Positions 21,452 to 30,908 of a DNA stretch of 64,000 nucleotides are shown here, one piece after another. The notes beneath the pieces are model-generated. The model made no database searches, was not told the origin of the DNA, and saw nothing but the letters and a program-made list of their open reading frames with translations. This DNA is from Tritrichomonas musculus. Lineage: Eukaryota > Parabasalia > Tritrichomonadida > Tritrichomonadidae. Made by a program: the position numbers and the translations under genes. Each line of letters begins with the position of its first letter. Positions within the stretch are counted from its first letter, which is position 1. Location of the stretch: assembly GCA_039105265.1 (NCBI GenBank), contig JAPFFF010000021.1:1922001-1986000 (forward strand), written 5' to 3'.

Positions 21452-21884
21452 AGTGGAGATACTCTTTTTAAATTTCAATAGGTCTGTTTAATTTTTTAAT
21501 ACATCTAAAATATACATTTTCTTTTTAAACCAAAGTGATATTGATCATTGCATATTACTAATCTTGTAAATATCTATAAAAGATTATTCTTATTTATTTT
21601 GAACAATTTTACTGGACCTATTATAATATATTTTTATTATTATTTATTGATTTATCAATGATATTTCCACATAATGAATTTCATTTACTTTATAATATTT
21701 TTTACTCAACGAATAAAAAAACTTTCATTTAAATATAGGCCCTATTTATTTCCAAATTCATTAACTCTATCAATGGATTTGATTTCTTTGCTTTGAGTCC
21801 ATTTTATCATTGGTAATTTTGGAAATCCCTATTAATTTTTAAATTGAACAAACCTATTGAAAATGTTTAAGAGTTATCTCCACT
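21452..21884. mobile_element. Extra foldback element inside level 1, about 433 bp
   Basis: Within the right part of level 1, the sequence starting AGTGGAGATA with TTTCAATAGGTCTGTTTAAT (21452 onward) is matched in reverse complement near 21829-21884, imperfectly over about 50 bp (AGTGGAGATAACTCTT then TTTCAATAGGTTTGTTCAAT). This is an independent, more diverged inverted-repeat element next to level 2. No coding content and no clear target duplication. Confidence 0.6.
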
Positions 21885-22120
21885 CCATATAGATATTTTT
21901 CAAAAATAATTATATATATTTTTAACATTTATTTTATATAACATATTTAACTCTTTTTTATTTATTTTGGTTAAATTAACAAAAAAGTCGTTTTTTTCTA
22001 TCGTTACCACCCCTATGTATAAACGATGAATATAATATCAAAAAAAAAAAAAAAAAAAAAAAAAAATTGGAACCTACGTATTATCGCATCAACGTCTCCA
22101 GGAAGAAAACATTCTTCAGA

Positions 22121-22860
22121 CTAATAGTTAGACGTTATGACAATAAAAAACCGTCCGGGATCGATTGTCAAATGGCTGCCTTTACATTCACCTATAAACT
22201 GATACCTGTCTCCCCAGACTTTTACTTGTTGGCCGAGCATTGATTTGTCAACAGGCCAGTCTTCAATAAGAACCAAGTGGTCGGAATCGAATTGATATCC
22301 ATCCCACCACTTGTTTATATTTTTATGGTAAATTTGCCAAGGAGACGTCAAATTATTTGACCATATCCAGATATTCTTTTGAGGTAGTTCTCCATTCCAA
22401 GGCATTTCCATTCTGTGAGTTCTTATTTTATAATCTGAAATTTTGGAATAGTGATAGAAGAACTCGAAAAGGTATTATTCGAGTTCATTTTCGCTTAACG
22501 TCTTTATATCTTCCATCATTTTGATTAGCCTTTCAACTTTCTCTTTATGGTTTGACGTTTTACCCGTAAATTGTCCTTCTTCAAATATCTTTTTTTCTTT
22601 TGTCACATAACGGTAATTATCATATTCTGTTCCTCTACACTCATCAATATGAGCAGAGAGTAGAGTAAAACGTAAACGACTGAAATAAACACGGTCTACA
22701 AAGTGGCAGTAAATATGCCAATGTTTATGGTTGGTGCTTGGAGCGAGTTCTTCGCCAGCTACTACGTACCATATTGGTGAAAGTTTCTTCATTGAAGCAA
22801 TCTTCTCTTAATATAAAAGGTGTGTTTCTTGGAGGTATATATAATATAGAAACTCTAAAC
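22121..22860 (-). pseudogene. CRESS-DNA-virus-type Rep fossil
   Basis: Remnant of a replication-initiator protein of the HUH endonuclease plus superfamily 3 helicase type found in Cressdnaviricota and related plasmids. Endonuclease part (22475-22792): the HUH-like H-W-H-I-Y-C-H-F, and the catalytic-tyrosine-like Y-R-Y-V-T-K-E downstream. Helicase part (22121-22411): the acidic Walker-B-like L-V-L-I-E-D-W and motif-C-like F-I-V-I-T-S-N-Y. It is broken, with a small number of breaks. It abuts a mariner fragment and lies just outside the nested stack, whose insertion must be younger. Its age is moderate: motifs are still readable, but two disabled parts remain. Confidence 0.75.
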
Positions 22861-23100
22861 ACCCCAAATAATAGTAGGAATCATTTTTGGTAATTGATTG
22901 TGGTTTTTTCCAAATCTCGCATTCTTCTCATTTTCTAAGTACCATATCCCATTTGATTTATACTTGAATAATAACCAAGTTTGATCACCAGTTATTATAT
23001 TTCTAAAACTATTGTGTTTTGACTTCACCAATATTTCAAAAAGTTCGTTTGATTGTTGGACTCTTTCTGTTTTTTGAATATTCATCTCGTCGGGAGCCAT
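22855..23100 (-). pseudogene. Mariner transposase fragment (second family)
   Basis: About 81 codons from an ATG on the minus strand show the middle of a Tc1/mariner transposase: a helical linker, then I-I-T-G-D-Q-T-W-L-L-F-K-Y with the first catalytic Asp, and W-Y-L-E-N-E-K downstream. The N-terminal DNA-binding region and the second and third catalytic Asp are absent, so it is a truncated relic. Its sequence differs clearly from the intact mariner at 10.1 kb, so it belongs to another subfamily. It directly abuts the Rep fossil. Confidence 0.75.
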
Positions 23101-24440
23101 TTGGTTTTCTTATTAAGAATTAAGAGATCTGCTTTTCATCTTATTTAACATTCAAGTGTCAGAATCTTCAATAAATAAATAAATAAACAAGGCCAATACA
23201 CATTATAATCCACAGTTAAAATCAATTCTTATTACTGAAAATACAAAAATTCTAAGAAAAATCTTTATTGATAAGTATTTAAATTTTAACACAAATTTTA
23301 ATAATAGGCATTTTAGTGACGAATCAAAAATGGGTAGATTTGACTTTTGAAACGATAAATAGCCCCATTGATACAATCCCAAAAAGAATAATAAACATTA
23401 ATGAGCATTCTGAAAGATCGTATTAACATTTGTTCTAATCTAACTTTTTCATTTTAATAAACTCTTTTTTTTATTGAAGTTATTATTTTGAATATATGGC
23501 CAAATTTTCTCTTAATTATATTTTATATTGTATCATCGAAAATTATTTAATTGAACTTGTTTGTTTTATAAAAGGAGATATGATTGTAAGTGGAATTTAT
23601 ACCTGAATGTAGTGATTGAATGTACATTGCAGCATCAATTTGCTTTTTTTCTGTTAGACAAGATGGCTTTCCATCATGTCAATCTCCCTACAGATAATTT
23701 TGATATTGATCCCAAATTGTATGTTTGCTTTCGTCCAATAAAGGGCCAAAACGTTCAAATGAAATTTTCAGAGATGTCCAATTTGATCATGAAAAGTTAT
23801 TTCTTGACAATATTTGGGACTTTTAAGTGCTTCCTCTAAAGTTTGGCATTCTTATTCTGTTACTTTAGACATGTTTTTCAAAACAAAATTCTCATCAAAA
23901 TTGAATTACACACAAAAATATGGATAAATTGAGAGTTACCTACTTTTCAGAGTTTGATTTAAAATCGGAAATTACTCTCAATAATTGAATAGTCGTAAAC
24001 TACTTAATCTTATCGATATCTACTTTTTTCTGTAACGGTATACATGTATTTTGAAAGCTTTTTTAAGATCTTTAAAATTATATTTGAAAAATTGAAATTA
24101 TATTGAAAAATATATTTAATCATATGTTTGGAACATAATATTATAAGGAAAATCAGTAATATCCAAAATTAAATAAGATATTCATATGTAAATGTTGAAA
24201 ATTTAAATGATTTACAAATTATATTTTCTTATAAAAAACACAGTTTTGTTTTTATAAGAAATTCAAAAATAATTGAGATAATTGAAAAAAATAGAAATAT
24301 ATTTTAATTTATCTCTATAAAAAATGGAGAAAATATAAATTTTGTAAATATTTATTAATTATACACTATAATAAATAAAAATTAGTTATAAATTGTCACC
24401 CAAATGAAAAAACCAAAATGGAAAAGCTTTTCTTTATTTC
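23101..24440. other. Degenerate intergenic stretch
   Basis: AT-rich DNA with a slightly more complex patch at about 23600-23800 that may be a decayed gene or transposon piece, but no family could be recognised on either strand. No RNA gene seen. Confidence 0.35.
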
Positions 24441-24445
24441 ATATT

Positions 24446-24600
24446 CTATCCCTTTCGGCCGTATGCCGTAATTGAAGATTTTTTTATGTAAAGTATTCAA
24501 AAAGTTGCACTTTTGCCGTGTACCGTAGAAATTTTTTAAAATAAACTATTCAATGAACGACCAAATAGCCGTATTTTACAAAACCGCCGAAGGGCTATTT
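24446..24600. repeat. Small GC-richer hairpin repeat upstream of the HMG gene
   Basis: ATCCCTTTCGGC on the left pairs imperfectly with GCCGAAGGGCTAT on the right. Between them the GCCGT-n-n-n-CCGTA theme recurs (GCCGTATGCCGTA, GCCGTGTACCGTA, AGCCGTATT). It may be a short foldback element or a cluster of protein-binding sites about 215 bp 5' of the HMG-box gene. Confidence 0.3.
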
Positions 24601-24815
24601 CATATTCAGACAAGTGATATAAAAATTATAATAAAATAAATTTTTTTTGCCTAGAATAATTTTAAAATCAAATACATTGGATCATTTTAAACAAAAAATA
24701 AACATTTTTTTTTTAGGTGGATAAAATACCCGCATTTTTGAATATTACCTTCTAACAAAAGTAATTGACGACCGTTTATTTCCGTAAAAAGCCGCCAAAA
24801 CTTAAAACTCCAAAA

Positions 24816-25028
24816 ATGTCAGGCATCAAGCGTCCGACTAGCTCCTATATGTTCTTCACCAAATTAAATAGAGAGAAGGTCATTGCTGAAAACCCAGGAA
24901 TAAAATTTGGTCAGATTGCAAAGAAGCTAGGAAAGATGTGGAAAAATATGTCCAATGAAGAAAAAGAACCATACAACAAAATGGCAGAAGAAGACAAAGA
25001 GCGTTATAACAAAGAGAAAGGAGAGTAA
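24816..25028 (+). CDS. Single HMG-box DNA-bending protein, 70 aa
   Basis: A protein that is almost entirely one HMG box of the HMGB/Nhp6 type: K-R-P-T-S-S-Y-M-F-F at the start of helix 1, W-K-N-M-S at helix 2 and P-Y-N-K-M-A-E-E-D-K-E-R-Y in helix 3. Such proteins bend DNA without sequence specificity and act in nucleosome and transcription-complex assembly. The open frame extends upstream to a TTG at 24765, but the first ATG is at 24816 and gives exactly the conserved box, so I place the start there. The stop reads TAAAA, overlapping a TAAA polyadenylation-type signal. Confidence 0.9.
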   Translation: MSGIKRPTSSYMFFTKLNREKVIAENPGIKFGQIAKKLGKMWKNMSNEEKEPYNKMAEEDKERYNKEKGE

Positions 25029-25824
25029 AATTTCATATATTTATTTTTTGATTATATTTATTTCCTAATACTTTATTTTCCAGTAAAATATCGATGAAAG
25101 GAGTTCATTATTCGTTATTTATGGCCTTTTGTTTTTAAGTAAAAGTATTTATTCATGTTAAAATTATCAATTAAATGATTATTCTTTATTAATAAGATCA
25201 AACCATTTCATTTACTTTATTCATTTCATGAATTAATTTAAAATTTAATATATAGTACTGCTGTTTGGGGAGAGAATGCTTGTAAAATATAAACTTTAGA
25301 AATTGAATTATTAATAATCGTTCATAAATTTTAATTGTTAAATTTCTCGAAATGTAAATGCATATCATTCAAAATAATATGAACATATTTATATGATATC
25401 AACATTTTATTCATAGAAAGAAAAAATAAATAGTTGGTTGAAATATGAAATAAAATTGAAATGATGAATTTATATGAAAAGTTCATATTTTCCCAGTTAT
25501 TAATTAAATACAATGATCAGTAATCTTAATTTGTTTAAAAAAAGTTATATTTTAAAAACTAATGATAAATCATTTACTTGAATTTGATGATTGCTAAATG
25601 TAAAAAGAAAATACTTGAGATCTCAAATAATTTCTACATAAATGATCATACTCAATAAAAGAAGATAGGAATATTGTTGTATAACTATGTTTTTTAAAAA
25701 TATGAAAATTATTGAAATGATAAATCAATTTTATTAAAAACATAAAAACAAAAATCATTAATATAAAACCGATTTTATTATTATTTTAAAAATAATGTTT
25801 AAATAAAAACAAATGAAAAAAATA
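25029..25824. other. AT-rich spacer between convergent genes
   Basis: The 3' sides of the HMG-box gene and the DYRK-like kinase face each other across about 800 bp. No gene, repeat or RNA recognised. Confidence 0.4.
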
Positions 25825-27114
25825 TTACATCAATGATAATAAATCAATATTCATGTTTGGAGCTGATGGTGGCCGATTCGGATTCTGTTCTATATGTGCA
25901 GATAATGAAGGCATATTAGATTGGGGTGGATTCCATTCTTCATATGCTACTGAATTTTTCAAGAAAGGATGCTCTAGTGCTTGATCAGCGGCAAGTCTTT
26001 TCCTTGGATCAGTCTGAAGTAGCATATGAACAAAATTATTGAAGCATGCGACAGTTTGAGCTTCTTCTATTGTCATTATAGGCTTGTGACCAATAATAAG
26101 CTGCTCTAGAGTAATTGGTCCTGTTTGCTCGAAAATAGCATGATAGGAATGTCTTACTGTTAGAACTTCAACAGGATTCATCCTTAATGTAAAACCATTA
26201 GCTGACATATCATAAAACTTCCACCAATTCTTTGCTGTTTGAAGTAGATCATCTGGAAATCCTCCTATTAAAACAGATATTGTATGTATAACATCACTTT
26301 CACATTCACAAGCAAAAATGGCAAAATCTAAATAAAGCTCAGCTGCTACACATCCAGCACCCCAGATATCAATCATTGAATTGTATGGTAGACCAAGTAT
26401 GACTTCAGGGCTTCTGTAAAATCTGGATTGAATATACTGACCTTGACCAGATGGGGAGGTAGTTGCGCTACCAAAATCGATTAAGCAAATTTTGTGGTTT
26501 TGCTCTCCTTGAAAGAGAATATTGTCTGGTTTCAAGTCACAGTGAGTGACACCATTGAGATGAATAAAGCTAAGAGCTTCTAGCAATTGCTTCATGATAT
26601 CTCGTATCGATCCAAGTAACTCAATAATAGGCTGAGTTTGACAAATACCTTCAAAAAGCGATCGATATAAAAGGGGCAGAATCATACATACGTGCCCTTC
26701 GATTTCGAAAGTAGATAATGGCATAATTACGTTTTCTTTTCCGGGATGAGGAGGAGCGTTGCGAAGCTGGTTATGGATAATTATTTCTGATATCCCAGTT
26801 GCTCGATATTGTGGGAGATTCTTGATGATTTTTAGTGCACGAAATAAAGAAGGTTGTCGCATTAATTGGACCTTAAAAACATATGAAAAAGTTCCATTTC
26901 CAAGAACGTCGATTACTCTATATATGTCGTGATTTGCATCTTCAACCATTTCATTAACATAAACGAGCTTATGCCCTGCATATGAAGGATCTTCATCTTC
27001 TTCAGGCGGGTTTAATGGACGGCCTGGGAAATACTTTGGAGCGCTATACTCATTAGGGTTAATTTCGTTGAAAAATTGCTCAACGAAGACCGTTGCGCAA
27101 TCTAGTTTAGTCAT
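25825..27114 (-). CDS. DYRK/HIPK-family dual-specificity protein kinase, 429 aa
   Basis: CMGC-group kinase of the DYRK/YAK1/HIPK type. Kinase domain about residues 58-385. Glycine loop L-G-N-G-T-F-S-Y-V-F, catalytic Lys in A-L-K-I-I-K, catalytic loop H-C-D-L-K-P-D-N-I-L, magnesium loop I-D-F-G-S-A and the DYRK/HIPK activation segment Y-I-Q-S-R-F-Y-R-S-P-E-V-I-L-G, whose first Tyr is autophosphorylated in this family. All key residues are present. The N-terminal 57 residues are proline/acid-rich and there is a short Pro-rich tail, so it lacks the long extensions of animal HIPKs. It probably phosphorylates Ser/Thr on transcription or cytoskeletal proteins. ATG start; about 480 bp of AT-rich DNA lies upstream. 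Confidence 0.9.
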   Translation of the reverse strand: MTKLDCATVFVEQFFNEINPNEYSAPKYFPGRPLNPPEEDEDPSYAGHKLVYVNEMVEDANHDIYRVIDVLGNGTFSYVFKVQLMRQPSLFRALKIIKNLPQYRATGISEIIIHNQLRNAPPHPGKENVIMPLSTFEIEGHVCMILPLLYRSLFEGICQTQPIIELLGSIRDIMKQLLEALSFIHLNGVTHCDLKPDNILFQGEQNHKICLIDFGSATTSPSGQGQYIQSRFYRSPEVILGLPYNSMIDIWGAGCVAAELYLDFAIFACECESDVIHTISVLIGGFPDDLLQTAKNWWKFYDMSANGFTLRMNPVEVLTVRHSYHAIFEQTGPITLEQLIIGHKPIMTIEEAQTVACFNNFVHMLLQTDPRKRLAADQALEHPFLKNSVAYEEWNPPQSNMPSLSAHIEQNPNRPPSAPNMNIDLLSLM

Positions 27115-27592
27115 TCTAATATTTAATGTTTGAAAATAATTTTCTCAATTTTTGACGCTAAGGTATTGGAATGATATATATAAAAAGTTTAACTTTTTAA
27201 ATAGCAAAAGAAAATTCAAAATATAAAAAAATAAAACGATTTCATATTTAATATTTTTGTATATGAGAAACTGATGCAATAAAACTTTATGATTTTTTAA
27301 TCACTTTCCTACAATATTACCAATTATACATAAAGATCACATTATTTCAATTCATCATCATATGAGAAAAAAGCATCTTTCATAATTTTTATGCTCATAT
27401 ATGCCCATCAATCTTCAAGTGCGAAAAAGCATCTAAAAAATTCATCGAAAGGTATGAAAAGTTTAGTAAAAATAAAAAATTAAAAACTTATATCAAGTCT
27501 ATATTTTTTAAACAATAATATGCATTAAAAATTTATAGTGCATGCGCAATAAATATTAGAAAATTTTAAATTGCTACTGCATACCAATGAAA
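27115..27592. promoter_or_regulatory. Upstream region of the DYRK-like gene
   Basis: About 480 bp between two minus-strand genes. AT-rich, with no repeat or RNA seen. It must contain the promoter of the kinase and the 3' end of the upstream 124-aa gene. No motif could be assigned with confidence. Confidence 0.3.
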
Positions 27593-27967
27593 TTACAATA
27601 AAGAATCTTCACGTTCAAAAGAAAAAATGATTCTATCTTTATTTGGTAAGACTTTCTTTGTGTCTCGGCAAATTTCATCGTTATCTTCATTCCGTAAAAC
27701 ATATTTCGATGTATCAAAATCGAAGTACTCATTGATAAATTGAAGAACATGGCTAATACAGGAATCACGCTTAAACCATTCAAAAATAGTTTGGATTTTC
27801 GCTCTATTATGAACGTTAATAATCACAAAAATGGAATTATTTATAAATTCGTCTCTTGAAGCAAGTTGGCGAAAAAAAGAATCTGTTTGAAACTGGCGTT
27901 GCTTACTAATTTGTTCTTCATCAGGATGTTTAATTAAGCCCTGATGATAAACATGGCGAATTTTCAT
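27593..27967 (-). CDS. Small protein with possible ubiquitin-like fold, 124 aa
   Basis: ATG-initiated gene without close homologue that I recognise. The second half (about residues 45-120) has the strand-helix-strand pattern of a beta-grasp/ubiquitin-like domain: I-F-V-I-I-N-V-H, then a helix, then K-Y-V-L-R-N-E-D and I-I-F-S-F-E-R. This resembles the UBL/UBX-like tail of some AN1 zinc-finger proteins but lacks the zinc finger. The first 45 residues are Gln/Lys-rich. It is divergent from the centrin gene with 131 bp between the two ATGs, which probably share a promoter region. Confidence 0.55.
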   Translation of the reverse strand: MKIRHVYHQGLIKHPDEEQISKQRQFQTDSFFRQLASRDEFINNSIFVIINVHNRAKIQTIFEWFKRDSCISHVLQFINEYFDFDTSKYVLRNEDNDEICRDTKKVLPNKDRIIFSFEREDSLL

Positions 27968-28098
27968 ATATATATGCTAAGTTAGAAATCCTAACGAATA
28001 ATTTTTTTTTCTAAAGTTATATTAGTTAACCTCAATGAATTTTAATATGGGCTAAATAGTAATTCAAAACCTCAAAAAGAATACGTTTTCTTAATAAA

Positions 28099-28620
28099 AT
28101 GCTTCGACAAACTTCTTCAAAGAAAAAGATTCACCGCACTCCATTCGATTTTTCTCAACAAGACAGAAAAGAGTTAAGAGAGGCCTTTAATCTCTTTGAT
28201 AAAGATGGAAGTGGTACTATTAGTAAAGACGAAATTAGGGTTACTCTTCGTATTCTTGGATATAATCCTACAGATGAAGAAGTAGCAGCTCTTTTAGCTC
28301 AATTTAATCATGGCCAAAGTGATAATATAGATTTTGATGAATATATTCAAATCCTATCTTTTCAACTTTCTGCACCTCAGACTCACAGTCAACTTGTTCG
28401 TGCATTTCATTTTATTGATACAGATGGTGATGATAAAATATCTCTTGATGATTTATCAAATGTTGCTGAGGAACTTGGACAGATGATTGATGTTGATGAA
28501 CTTCGTGAAATTATAATGAGCGCTAGAGGGAAAGCAAACCAGTTTGATATTCACACGAAAGATGTTGGTAGTATTTCACTTCAACAATTTTTGCATGCTA
28601 TTAATAAGATTTATGAATAA
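28099..28620 (+). CDS. Centrin (caltractin)-like EF-hand protein, 173 aa
   Basis: Calcium-binding protein of basal bodies and contractile fibres. Four EF-hand positions in the centrin arrangement: EF1 canonical (D-K-D-G-S-G-T-I-S-K-D-E), EF2 degenerate (F-N-H-G-Q-S-D-N-I-D-F-D-E), EF3 canonical (D-T-D-G-D-D-K-I-S-L-D-D), EF4 degenerate and longer than usual. Two sites should therefore bind calcium. The basic N-terminal 15 residues precede a helix containing R-E-A-F-N-L-F-D-K-D-G, typical of centrins. Length is normal. In a multi-flagellate trichomonad it would act in the mastigont system. Calmodulin is excluded by the N-terminal extension and the missing EF2/EF4 ligands. Confidence 0.9.
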   Translation: MLRQTSSKKKIHRTPFDFSQQDRKELREAFNLFDKDGSGTISKDEIRVTLRILGYNPTDEEVAALLAQFNHGQSDNIDFDEYIQILSFQLSAPQTHSQLVRAFHFIDTDGDDKISLDDLSNVAEELGQMIDVDELREIIMSARGKANQFDIHTKDVGSISLQQFLHAINKIYE

Positions 28621-28937
28621 TTTTATTTTGTTTCTGAGTTTATTAATAAACATTATTTTATTACAAATAGCAGGATGAAATAAATTTATATAAATATTTT
28701 CTTTTTTTGATTAATTTTGAAAATGTATTACTTAAATTTAATGTCATTACCACAAAATCTGTTTTTTTTTTTGATTCTATTTTAAAATAATACGAGATTG
28801 CCATTATTAGAAATAGGGACTGCTGCAGTTGTTTTTGTTTTTCCATATAAAATGAGCTTTGCCTCTTTCTCCAATGAAGTGAAAATTCATAAATATCAAA
28901 TTGACCTTCTTTTAATATCATAAAAACGTTATAAAAT

Positions 28938-30698
28938 ATGTCGAAAAGCGACACCGTTCAGTGGTGGAACAAATCATTCGATAGTACTGAATTATCACAA
29001 ATTCCAACAAGTTGCCCAAATATAACCCAAGCAACAAAAATTTGGACAGTAATATCACCAATCATTTTAGCGAATGTCAATGCATCTGATAGTGATGCTG
29101 AATATTGGAAGGGAATTTTATCGTTTACTGCTAAACTTACAGGTAAAGACGATGTACCTGATCCAAAATCTAATATTTCAGGGTTTTGGGATTTTATCTA
29201 TTCAAATCTTGATTTTTTCTCGCCATCTTTACCTCAGCACTGCCTTCCTTTCATAAATACCTTTTGCCCCACGCCATGCAATGATTTCTTTATCTTAGGT
29301 TTTCCACGATCAATTAATAATCCAATGTTAGCTTTGAGAACTTATCAATATATGCAAAAAACCAAACACAAAAAATGGCGTCAATTTATATCAGAAAATG
29401 GGGCAATTGGACGTTTAATGGACTTTTATCTTCCTTTCCTTACTCCTTTACTTGGCCAATATGATCCCATCCATTGGCAATATAGGCTTGAAATGTGCGA
29501 TTTGATTGTTACCCTCGTTAAAGCTCATTATGATAGTATTCCGCTTGTTGATGAATTTATTGTATCGCTTAATCGCCAAATTACTTTGATTTTAAGTGAT
29601 GCTCCGCCCGAAATAGCTGCCGATTTTGTAAGATACGCAATCGAAGTTTGCAAAATTTCTTTACCCAATATTCGTCCAGAGACAGCATCGAAAAGATTAT
29701 TAAATTATATAAATGCAGCACCTCCAGGTAGTTCGGCTCATTCAGCACTTGTCCGCTTCGCTTACAAAGGAGCACCAGCATTTATTACTTTTGATTCTCT
29801 TGTTACTGCTCTTATTAAACAAGGCGTAACTTGTTCTTTTGATCTTGAAATTATAACACAAATTGCATGCAGCCCAAAGTCATCTCCATCATCACAGTTA
29901 ATCGTTGCTCGTCAACTTGCTCGTGTAATGACACTTGATCCTTTTTATGGCCGATGCGCAGGACAACTTTTAGCCAAGTTATTACCAAAATTAAAAGAAC
30001 CAGAACCAACTGAACAGACTTCTACAACAGCACCAAACTCTCAACCCCCTCCCAATAACGGAAATACTACCACAACACCACCCCAAAACCCTGATCAGCC
30101 ACCTCCAACCAGCGCCAAAGATTGGATTATCACTTTTCTTAGAAGGCTTATTGTTTTTGTCGCTCTAGCAAAAGCAAAGAACAAGTACAAAGGCCGAATT
30201 GCTCAGATTGCAGAAAATCTTTCCAATCCAGCTTTCAAATCAATAAAATGGTTTAATAATGAAGTAAATAAAAATGTATCAGCGATGGTGAAAATGAACT
30301 TACACCCTCAATACTATTATCAGATCTTTGAAATAATAGAAAAAATACCTGATGACAATATTTGGGCAACCGATTACCAACACTTTGAAAATGAACATGT
30401 AACCTTGAAGCGATTTCCTTTTGCCGCTACTGGAAATCTATTATATGATGGTGATAAACCTAAAGGAAAGAAAAAGAAGAAGAAGAATGATGACTCAAAT
30501 AATGCAGCAAATGCTGATGGAAATAACAATGAAAATGGACCTCCTAAAGAAGCAAAGAAAAAAGTTTCAAAGAAAGCAAAAGAAGGAGCTGCAGCAAGTG
30601 CTCCAAAGGCAGCTGATGACAATACAACTGCTGAAGGAGGCGATGGAAAAGATACTCCTCCCAAAAAAAAAGTCAGAAGGCCAAAATGGAAAGCATAA
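28938..30698 (+). CDS. Hypothetical protein, helical with lysine-rich tail, 586 aa
   Basis: ATG-initiated gene I do not recognise. Residues 1-350 are predicted mostly helical, with regular hydrophobic spacing like an armadillo/HEAT-type solenoid. A Pro/Thr/Asn-rich linker follows (about 355-395), then a second helical block (395-510). The last 75 residues alternate lysine runs with Asn/Ala/Glu-rich spacers and end in K-K-K-V-R-R-P-K-W-K-A, which would suit a nucleolar/nuclear signal or RNA binding. A role in ribosome assembly or nuclear transport is possible but unproven. It is convergent with CFAP299, 210 bp apart. Confidence 0.6.
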   Translation: MSKSDTVQWWNKSFDSTELSQIPTSCPNITQATKIWTVISPIILANVNASDSDAEYWKGILSFTAKLTGKDDVPDPKSNISGFWDFIYSNLDFFSPSLPQHCLPFINTFCPTPCNDFFILGFPRSINNPMLALRTYQYMQKTKHKKWRQFISENGAIGRLMDFYLPFLTPLLGQYDPIHWQYRLEMCDLIVTLVKAHYDSIPLVDEFIVSLNRQITLILSDAPPEIAADFVRYAIEVCKISLPNIRPETASKRLLNYINAAPPGSSAHSALVRFAYKGAPAFITFDSLVTALIKQGVTCSFDLEIITQIACSPKSSPSSQLIVARQLARVMTLDPFYGRCAGQLLAKLLPKLKEPEPTEQTSTTAPNSQPPPNNGNTTTTPPQNPDQPPPTSAKDWIITFLRRLIVFVALAKAKNKYKGRIAQIAENLSNPAFKSIKWFNNEVNKNVSAMVKMNLHPQYYYQIFEIIEKIPDDNIWATDYQHFENEHVTLKRFPFAATGNLLYDGDKPKGKKKKKKNDDSNNAANADGNNNENGPPKEAKKKVSKKAKEGAAASAPKAADDNTTAEGGDGKDTPPKKKVRRPKWKA

Positions 30699-30908
30699 TT
30701 TTTTTTTATAAGCTTGAAAGATCAAATAATCACAATTTGTTATATTTATGAATTAATTAAATACTGTATTGTTAGGAAATAATTGATTACTCTCTTTACT
30801 TTTTAGTTTTTAATATAATGATATCATTATAATATAATATAAAATTAGCTTGACCGCAACAAAAATTATAATTTAATTTATGGTTTACAAAATATAATTC
30901 GATATATT

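Larger units (their letters stand above)
12652..22016. mobile_element. Nested stack level 1 (outermost TIR element)
   Basis: The left end starts ATAGGGGTGGTAACGAT at 12652. The right end is its complement, finishing at 22016, with 17 bp identical before divergence. It is flanked by the 8-bp direct repeat GTATAAAC (12644-12651 and 22017-22024). The element's own DNA is only 12652-12711 plus about 21376-22016; everything between is later insertions. No gene of its own remains, so it is a non-autonomous copy. An 8-bp duplication fits hAT-, P- or Merlin-like superfamilies, but the ends do not settle which. Confidence 0.8.

Noticed and set aside
22038-22066. Poly(A) run of about 28 bases next to the level 1 end as a retroposon tail
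   Set aside because: It lies outside the target duplication and no gene or retroelement precedes it in the proper orientation; simple homopolymer is enough.
9610-23100. Polinton/Maverick element
   Set aside because: Mavericks are common in trichomonads and the region has virus-like remnants, but no protein-primed DNA polymerase, integrase or packaging ATPase sequence was seen, and the nested ends and duplications are explained by smaller TIR elements.
23561-23839. 92-codon plus-strand frame near 23.6 kb
   Set aside because: The nominal start is not supported, the sequence has no recognisable domain on either strand, and it sits in a degraded region.
30374-30664. 96-codon minus-strand frame rich in Phe and Ala
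   Set aside because: Antisense shadow of the lysine-rich tail of the 586-aa gene.
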